Positions 6,895 through 10,906 of a DNA stretch of 10,906 nt are shown here, piece by piece. Positions within the stretch are counted from its first letter, which is position 1; the number at the start of each line of letters is the position of its first letter. The notes under the pieces were generated by a model. It saw nothing but the letters and a program-made list of their open reading frames with translations, was not told where the DNA came from and ran no database searches. This DNA comes from Micavibrio sp. UBA1664 (GTDB lineage: Bacteria; Pseudomonadota; Alphaproteobacteria; Micavibrionales; UBA1664), in assembly GCA_002320485.1 (NCBI GenBank), contig DCKW01000028.1, positions 1-10,906 on the forward strand, read 5' to 3'. A program made the translations under genes and the position numbers.

Positions 6895-7683
6895 CTACGC
6901 AGCTTCCTTACGTGATGGTGAAGTTGTCGAGGATGATCGTGCCAGATGACGTCCAAGTATACTTGAAAATTCTGCGGCAAATGTTTCTAATCTTTCCGCA
7001 TACCGGTTTAAATCATTTGAAAATTTGTTATAGGCAATAACGGCAGGAATAGCGGCAACCAACCCTAAAGCAGTGGCAAACAAAGCCTCGGCAATACCTG
7101 GCGCCACAACCGCCAGAGAGGTATTATTGGAACCTGCAATGGCAGTAAAAGAGTTCATAACCCCCCAGACAGTTCCGAACAATCCAATAAACGGAGCGGA
7201 AGACCCCACATTGGCCAGAAATGTCATATTTTTTTCAACTCCATCCATCGAGCGGCTGATTTCCACGGCCATGGCGCGTTCGATTCGTTGTTGCAATCCT
7301 GCTTGCAAGGCGGTGTTCCCGGTTTTCTGATCATTAGCAGCCACCTTCCATTCATCCATACCGGCCATAAATGTTGCCAGCATCGGGTCGGGCTTCGACT
7401 GTTTAACCCGCTCGTATAGCTTGTCCAATGGCTCCCCGCTCCAGAAAGCATCTTCAAACTTTTTCGCTCTGCGGTTGGCTTGCTTCATTGTTTTCATCTT
7501 GTCAAAAATGATTGACCAGCACCAGATGGAGGCGCCGATCAACATCAGCATCACCAGTTTAACAATTATATCCGCACTCCAGAAAAGCGACCATGCTGAT
7601 AAATCATGGGCCAATTGCCCGCCTTGCACGGTTGCGGCCTCCACAGCACGGTTCACAGGGGTCGCATCGATTATTCCACTCAT
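6895..7683 (-). CDS. tolQ: Tol-Pal system protein TolQ (MotA/TolQ/ExbB proton channel family)
   Basis: Inner-membrane stator that, with TolR, uses the proton gradient to drive TolA. It has 262 residues, slightly longer than E. coli TolQ because of an N-terminal extension. Three membrane helices are visible at about 38-59 (SADIIVKLVMLMLIGASIWCWSII), 155-178 and 195-217. Thr171 in GLFGTVWGVM and Thr204 in ALFATALGLVAAIP fall 33 residues apart, matching the functional Thr145 and Thr178 of E. coli TolQ. The large cytoplasmic loop (about 60-150) contains the family segment RIERAMAVEISR. The ATG at 7683 is preceded by AAAAGGAT about seven bases upstream. It is separated from ybgC by 60 bases, the largest intact gap in this operon, so an internal promoter there is possible, but I see no clear -35/-10 pair. 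Confidence 0.96.
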   Translation of the reverse strand: MSGIIDATPVNRAVEAATVQGGQLAHDLSAWSLFWSADIIVKLVMLMLIGASIWCWSIIFDKMKTMKQANRRAKKFEDAFWSGEPLDKLYERVKQSKPDPMLATFMAGMDEWKVAANDQKTGNTALQAGLQQRIERAMAVEISRSMDGVEKNMTFLANVGSSAPFIGLFGTVWGVMNSFTAIAGSNNTSLAVVAPGIAEALFATALGLVAAIPAVIAYNKFSNDLNRYAERLETFAAEFSSILGRHLARSSSTTSPSRKEAA

Positions 7684-7743
7684 TCTTTTATCCTTTTTAA
7701 ATCTTTACATGCGCCAGTTTATCGAAAGCTTTTGTCGTGGTCA

Positions 7744-8139
7744 TCATCTATTTAAGATTGCCAGCAATTTATCCGGTGTTCTGGTTGCTTTTCCTGTTTC
7801 AAGATCAACACAAACCAGTTTGACCAACAATGTGGCAAGAGGATGATCTTCACGTAAAACCACCTGTTTCATTAGAAACGAGGTTCGCCCCGTTTCTACT
7901 ATTTCGCTCTCGACAACAAGGCTGTCCTCAAGTTTAGCGGGGGCTGTGTAATTAATATCAATGTGGCGCACGACAATAATAACGCCGAATTCGTTCCGTA
8001 CACTTGAATTTGTGAGACCGCAATCGCGAATCATCTCCGTTCTTGCGCGCTCTGCAAATTTCAGATAATTGGCATGATAGACAATGCCACCGGCATCGGT
8101 ATCTTCGTAATAAACACGAAGGTTAAAAGAGTGAATCAC
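7744..8139 (-). CDS. ybgC: Acyl-CoA thioesterase YbgC (4-hydroxybenzoyl-CoA thioesterase family)
   Basis: Cytoplasmic hotdog-fold thioesterase commonly encoded at the head of tol-pal operons; it hydrolyses acyl-CoA thioesters and is thought to touch phospholipid metabolism. The 131-residue protein carries the diagnostic YYEDTDAGGIVYHANYLKF, with Asp15 aligning with catalytic Asp18 of E. coli YbgC, followed by ERARTEMIRDCG and a C-terminal ending in a helix. The start is GTG at 8139, inside the 3' end of ruvB (17-base overlap), chosen because AGGAGA sits about five bases upstream and the N-terminus MIHSFNLRVYYEDTD matches the family. Two consecutive TGA stops (7741-7746) end the gene. The exact physiological substrate cannot be read from the sequence. 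Confidence 0.95.
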   Translation of the reverse strand: MIHSFNLRVYYEDTDAGGIVYHANYLKFAERARTEMIRDCGLTNSSVRNEFGVIIVVRHIDINYTAPAKLEDSLVVESEIVETGRTSFLMKQVVLREDHPLATLLVKLVCVDLETGKATRTPDKLLAILNR

Positions 8140-9151
8140 TATTATCTCCTGCAGGTATGTTGAGGCCCAGATGTTTATAGGATTTGGCGGTGACCGTTCG
8201 TCCGCGAGGTGTACGCTGGATTAATCCCTGCTGTAACAAATAGGGTTCGATAACATCTTCAAGAACATCGCGTTGTTCGGACAAAGCCGCCGCTAATGTA
8301 TCGAGTCCTACCGGCCCACCTTTATAATTTTCAATAATACATCCCAGATAGCGACGGTCCATATTATCAAGTCCATGTCCGTCAATATCCAATTGCCGCA
8401 AGGCCTTGTCGGCAATTTCCGATGTAATTGTCATGGCTCCCGCCACTTGTGCAAAATCACGCACACGACGAATCAGTCGACCTGCAATTCTTGGTGTGCC
8501 GCGACAGCGACGGGCAATTTCTTCTGCGCCGCTTTCATCCAATGTCACACCTAGCAAAATTGCGGAACGGGCAATAATGCGTTTTAATTCGTCAGATGTA
8601 TAGAATTCCAAGCGCAGAGGGATACCGAACCTGTCACGCAAAGGATTTGACACCATACCGCTACGTGTGGTCGCACCGATTAGGGTAAAAGGCGGCAGCT
8701 CTATTTGTACCGACCTCGCCGCAGGCCCTTCCCCAATAACGATATCCAGCTTTCCGTCCTCCATTGCAGGGTACAAAATCTCCTCAACGGCGGGGTTAAG
8801 TCTATGAATTTCATCGATAAACAAAACATCATAATCCTGCACATTGGTAAGGATTGCAGCTAAATCCCCTGCCCTCGCAATGACGGGGCCTGATGTTGCC
8901 TTGAATCCAACGCCCAGCTCCTTTGCAACAATCTGCGCCAATGTGGTTTTCCCTAATCCTGGGGGTCCATGCAATAAAACATGATCAAGAGATTCTTTGC
9001 GATCCTTAGCGGCCTGAATAAAAACGGACAGATTGGCCTTCAACTTCTCCTGGCCGGTAAATTCCGCCAGAATTTGCGGACGTAACGCGGGGTCTTCGCG
9101 CTCACTTTCACTTAATTGTGTTTCCAAATCTTCCGCTCTGTTCACTGTCAT
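8123..9151 (-). CDS. ruvB: Holliday junction branch migration DNA helicase RuvB
   Basis: Hexameric AAA+ motor that, with RuvA, drives branch migration of Holliday junctions in recombinational repair. The 342 residues are full length. Visible motifs are LRPQILAEFTGQEKLKANL near the N-terminus, Walker A GPPGLGKTT (63-71), Walker B FIDEIHRLNP (111-120), sensor 1 GATTRSG (159-165), the arginine finger in LRDRFG (171-176), sensor 2 GTPRIAGRLIRRVRDFA (218-234), and the winged-helix C-terminus with GGPVGLDTLAAALSEQRDVLEDVIEPYLLQQGLIQRTPRGR. FGIPLRLEFYT after the arginine finger is the alphaproteobacterial-style wording. Sensor 2 has Gly224 where Asn is common (GTPRIAN), a mild variant. The ATG at 9151 has CGGAAA upstream and overlaps the terminal TGA of the hydrolase reading frame (ATGA). 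ybgC begins inside its 3' end. Confidence 0.97.
   Translation of the reverse strand: MTVNRAEDLETQLSESEREDPALRPQILAEFTGQEKLKANLSVFIQAAKDRKESLDHVLLHGPPGLGKTTLAQIVAKELGVGFKATSGPVIARAGDLAAILTNVQDYDVLFIDEIHRLNPAVEEILYPAMEDGKLDIVIGEGPAARSVQIELPPFTLIGATTRSGMVSNPLRDRFGIPLRLEFYTSDELKRIIARSAILLGVTLDESGAEEIARRCRGTPRIAGRLIRRVRDFAQVAGAMTITSEIADKALRQLDIDGHGLDNMDRRYLGCIIENYKGGPVGLDTLAAALSEQRDVLEDVIEPYLLQQGLIQRTPRGRTVTAKSYKHLGLNIPAGDNSDSLF
8144..8152 (-). promoter_or_regulatory. Ribosome binding site for ybgC inside ruvB
   Basis: Read on the - strand, CAGGAGATAATAGTG places a strong AGGAGA just before the GTG at 8139. This decides the unusual GTG start for ybgC; it lies in the codons for the last residues of RuvB and implies that ruvB translation feeds directly into ybgC. 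Confidence 0.7.
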
Positions 9152-9936
9152 TTCAATTTCCGTATAATTTTTGTTATATCGGTATGGTTATAGATATCAT
9201 TATGCCCTGCCCCTTCAACTATAATCATATCTTTTCGACCTTTATAGGTTTCATATAATCTTTCCCCGTATTTTAGCGGGACCACCCTGTCATTATTGCC
9301 GTGTATTTAGAGAAGATAACTATCAATACGATTTATTTTAGATATGTTATCAAATTTATCCTTTAACAGGATTTTTGTAGGAATAATTGGATATTTTGAT
9401 TGAACGATGTCAGTAAGCGACGAAAATCCGCATTCTATAATCAGGGCTATTTCGTCATACTCCGTTGCCATTTGCACGGCGGTACCAGAACCGATTGACT
9501 CGCCATACAAATAAAGATCGACATTCGGAAAATCATTTAAGGTTTTATCAATAATGCGGCGTCCTGACCGATAAAAATCTTCCTCGGCAGGCTTTCCGCT
9601 GTTAGGACCATAGCCGGGATATTCGGCTAATATAACATCAAATCCCGCCTGCCGCCATGACTCAACCCTGTCAATTCTTCCGATTGCATTTCCGCCATTT
9701 CCATGGAAATAAACTAAAACCTTGTTTGAATGAAAAGGTGCCGGTAAAAACAGCCATTGCAAATCACCATCCTTCATAACTACTACATTTTGATTCAACA
9801 ATGCTGAGGTATCATAACTGTCAAATGTGGTTGGATGATAAATCAAATGTCGTTGCAAGATATAAAGAACAGAAACCCATCCCAGATACAAAACGACAAT
9901 GGTTAATATAAACGATTTTAAAAATTTTATTTTCAA
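9148..9936 (-). pseudogene. Membrane-anchored alpha/beta hydrolase (BEM46/ABHD13-like), interrupted by an in-frame TAA
   Basis: The open part runs 9936 to a TAA at 9307-9309 (209 codons). The same frame then continues for 52 codons to a TGA at 9148-9150, giving 261 sense codons in all, typical for the family. An N-terminal membrane anchor lies at about 7-27 (KSFILTIVVLYLGWVSVLYIL). Next come the oxyanion region YFHGNGGN (76-83), EYPGYG (105-110) and the nucleophile elbow GESIGSG (145-151, Ser147). Beyond the stop lie IHGNNDRVVP, with acid Asp216, and GAGHND, with His245, so the TAA cuts off two of the three catalytic residues. It is one substitution from Leu (TTA), the kind of residue expected before IHG. 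Both ends keep four-base ATGA overlaps, with ruvA and ruvB. GC is about 39% by hand count against about 51-55% in ruvB and ruvA samples. It is probably a recent pseudogene; a base-call error or readthrough are the alternatives. Substrate unknown. Confidence 0.82.
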
Positions 9937-10550
9937 GCCGACAGTTCTTTCAACCCCTGCTTAATCAGTGTGCCCAGATCGGCATCCTCAGGTAAATTTT
10001 TCACAGCGCGGTTAATCGCGATCATCGCCTCGCTCCGCCCATACCCCAAATTGACCAGCGCGGACAATGCCTCCATAGAATGCGCCTCGCTCATAGTTTC
10101 ATTGGTCTCTTTATTTTTACTCTGCATATTTATCGGCGATAAATCAAGGCTTGCCGTCTTGTCCTTTAATTCCGTAACTATGCGCGTGGCTAATTTGGGG
10201 CCAACACCATCTGCACGCGCAAACACGGCCTTATCCTGTGCGGCAATGGCCAAAGATAATTCATTCGGGGATGCGATTGATAATATCGCCAACCCGACCT
10301 TGGCCCCTACGCCTTGCACCTTGGTTAGTATATTAAACCATTCTTGTTCAAGCGCATCGGCAAAACCGTACAGGTGGATATGATCTTCACGAACATGGGT
10401 TTCAATCATCAAGGCACATGGGTCGCCCTTACCACCGATTTTCGATAATGTACGCCCGCTTGCAAATACGATATACCCCACACCGTTCACATCCAACAAT
10501 ACATAGTTGGATTTGACAACGTCAATAATTCCAGTCAGTTTTCCGATCAT
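9933..10550 (-). CDS. ruvA: Holliday junction branch migration complex subunit RuvA
   Basis: Binds four-way DNA junctions as a tetramer and loads RuvB hexamers. The 205-residue protein has the family N-terminus MIGKLTGIIDVV and an OB-fold domain (about 1-64) containing VGYIVFAS and ETHVREDHIHLYGF. Two helix-hairpin-helix motifs follow, at about 78-90 (KVQGVGAKVGLAI) and 113-128 (ADGVGPKLATRIVTEL). A hydrophilic linker (about 136-158) leads to the C-terminal RuvB-contacting domain (ALSALVNLGYGRSEAMIAINRAV, 161-183). The ATG at 10550 overlaps the ruvC stop by four bases, and its own TGA overlaps the hydrolase ATG at 9936 by four bases. The gene is intact, and it is normally followed directly by ruvB, from which it is separated here by the hydrolase. 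Confidence 0.97.
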   Translation of the reverse strand: MIGKLTGIIDVVKSNYVLLDVNGVGYIVFASGRTLSKIGGKGDPCALMIETHVREDHIHLYGFADALEQEWFNILTKVQGVGAKVGLAILSIASPNELSLAIAAQDKAVFARADGVGPKLATRIVTELKDKTASLDLSPINMQSKNKETNETMSEAHSMEALSALVNLGYGRSEAMIAINRAVKNLPEDADLGTLIKQGLKELSA

Positions 10551-10906
10551 ATGGCTACCCTCCGATTAACTGTATAATGATGGGCATGACATATGGCAAT
10601 CGCCAGCGCATCGGCTGCATCCGCGCTTTTGAAATCTGCTTTTGGCAGCAAAATTTTCACCATCATTTGAATTTGATTTTTATCGGCATGCCCTGCCCCC
10701 ACAACCGATTTTTTAATTTTATTTGCGCCATATTCCGCAACTTCCAGTCCTGCCCTTGCAGGGGCGAGAAATGCCGCACCGCGCGCCATTCCGAGCTTTA
10801 ACGATGACGACCCACTTTTATTAATGAAAGTTTCCTCAATTGCCGAGCTATCAGGCTTGTAAAGAGCAATGACTTTTTCCAGTTCGGCATCAATCTGATA
10901 CAGACG
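10547..10906 (-). CDS. ruvC: Crossover junction endodeoxyribonuclease RuvC (5' end beyond the window)
   Basis: Dimeric nuclease that resolves Holliday junctions by paired nicks. Only the last 119 codons are in the window; the frame is open to position 10906 and starts there in the middle of the gene (RLYQIDAELEKVI), so the Met at 10789 is internal, not the start. Visible are the second catalytic acid in AIEETF (Glu24 of the fragment, E. coli Glu66), the conserved FINKSGSSSLKLGMARG, the segment VVGAGHADKNQIQMMVK, and the paired acids of SADAADALAIAICHAHH (Asp96 and Asp99 of the fragment, E. coli Asp138 and Asp141). The first catalytic Asp lies outside the window. The stop TGA overlaps the ruvA ATG, so ruvC heads the leftward operon as seen here. 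Confidence 0.95.
   Translation of the reverse strand, partial: RLYQIDAELEKVIALYKPDSSAIEETFINKSGSSSLKLGMARGAAFLAPARAGLEVAEYGANKIKKSVVGAGHADKNQIQMMVKILLPKADFKSADAADALAIAICHAHHYTVNRRVAI

Noticed and set aside
7684..7743. Possible internal promoter before tolQ
   Set aside because: The 60-base gap is AT-rich, but no -35/-10 pair with proper spacing is convincing; only the tolQ ribosome binding site is clear.
7421..7846. 141-codon + strand ORF spanning the tolQ 5' end and ybgC 3' end
   Set aside because: Antisense to two recognised genes, with no coding signature of its own.
9152..9306. Apparent 155-base intergenic gap upstream of ruvB
   Set aside because: It is not intergenic: it is the in-frame C-terminal continuation of the hydrolase beyond its internal TAA.
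10547..10789. Short 80-codon protein starting at the ATG at 10789
   Set aside because: The frame is open to 10906 and the upstream residues match RuvC (AIEETFINKSG), so this Met is internal to a truncated ruvC.

Overview
The window holds twelve genes in two convergent blocks that meet in a 68-base gap containing one rho-independent terminator (4167-4192). The left block (155-4136, + strand) is serS, cysG and hemL: seryl-tRNA synthetase, a fused siroheme synthase and glutamate-1-semialdehyde aminomutase. serS and cysG overlap by four bases and hemL follows 17 bases later, so they read as one transcription unit.

The right block (4205-10906, - strand, transcribed leftward) is ruvC (5' end cut by the window edge), ruvA, an alpha/beta hydrolase interrupted by an in-frame TAA, ruvB, ybgC, tolQ, tolR, tolA and tolB. 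RuvABC processes Holliday junctions. TolQRA with TolB forms the proton-motive-force-driven envelope-constriction system of Gram-negative bacteria. ruvC, ruvA, the hydrolase and ruvB are chained by four-base ATGA overlaps, and ybgC starts inside ruvB.

The organism is a Gram-negative proteobacterium, but the two halves do not point to the same class. The Ruv and Tol proteins read as alphaproteobacterial: RuvB has FGIPLRLEFY after the arginine finger, and TolA ends in ITLNFDP. The serS-cysG pairing and the HemL (C5) route to tetrapyrroles read as gammaproteobacterial; most Alphaproteobacteria make 5-aminolevulinate with ALA synthase instead. Hand-counted GC is about 40-46% in samples of the left block and about 51-55% in samples of ruvA, ruvB and tolB. 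The seam falls immediately after tolB, where pal would normally follow. It could be a chimeric assembly, a rearrangement or a horizontal acquisition, and the sequence alone cannot decide which.

The most interesting points are the seam at 4137-4204, the AT-rich hydrolase lodged between ruvA and ruvB, the single nonsense codon that removes two of that hydrolase's three catalytic residues while its ATGA overlap with ruvB survives, and a chain of two tiny ORFs between tolR and tolA. I see no CRISPR array, insertion sequence, tRNA or rRNA. Apart from these points the genes are ordinary housekeeping genes, and I find no clear novel multi-gene system.
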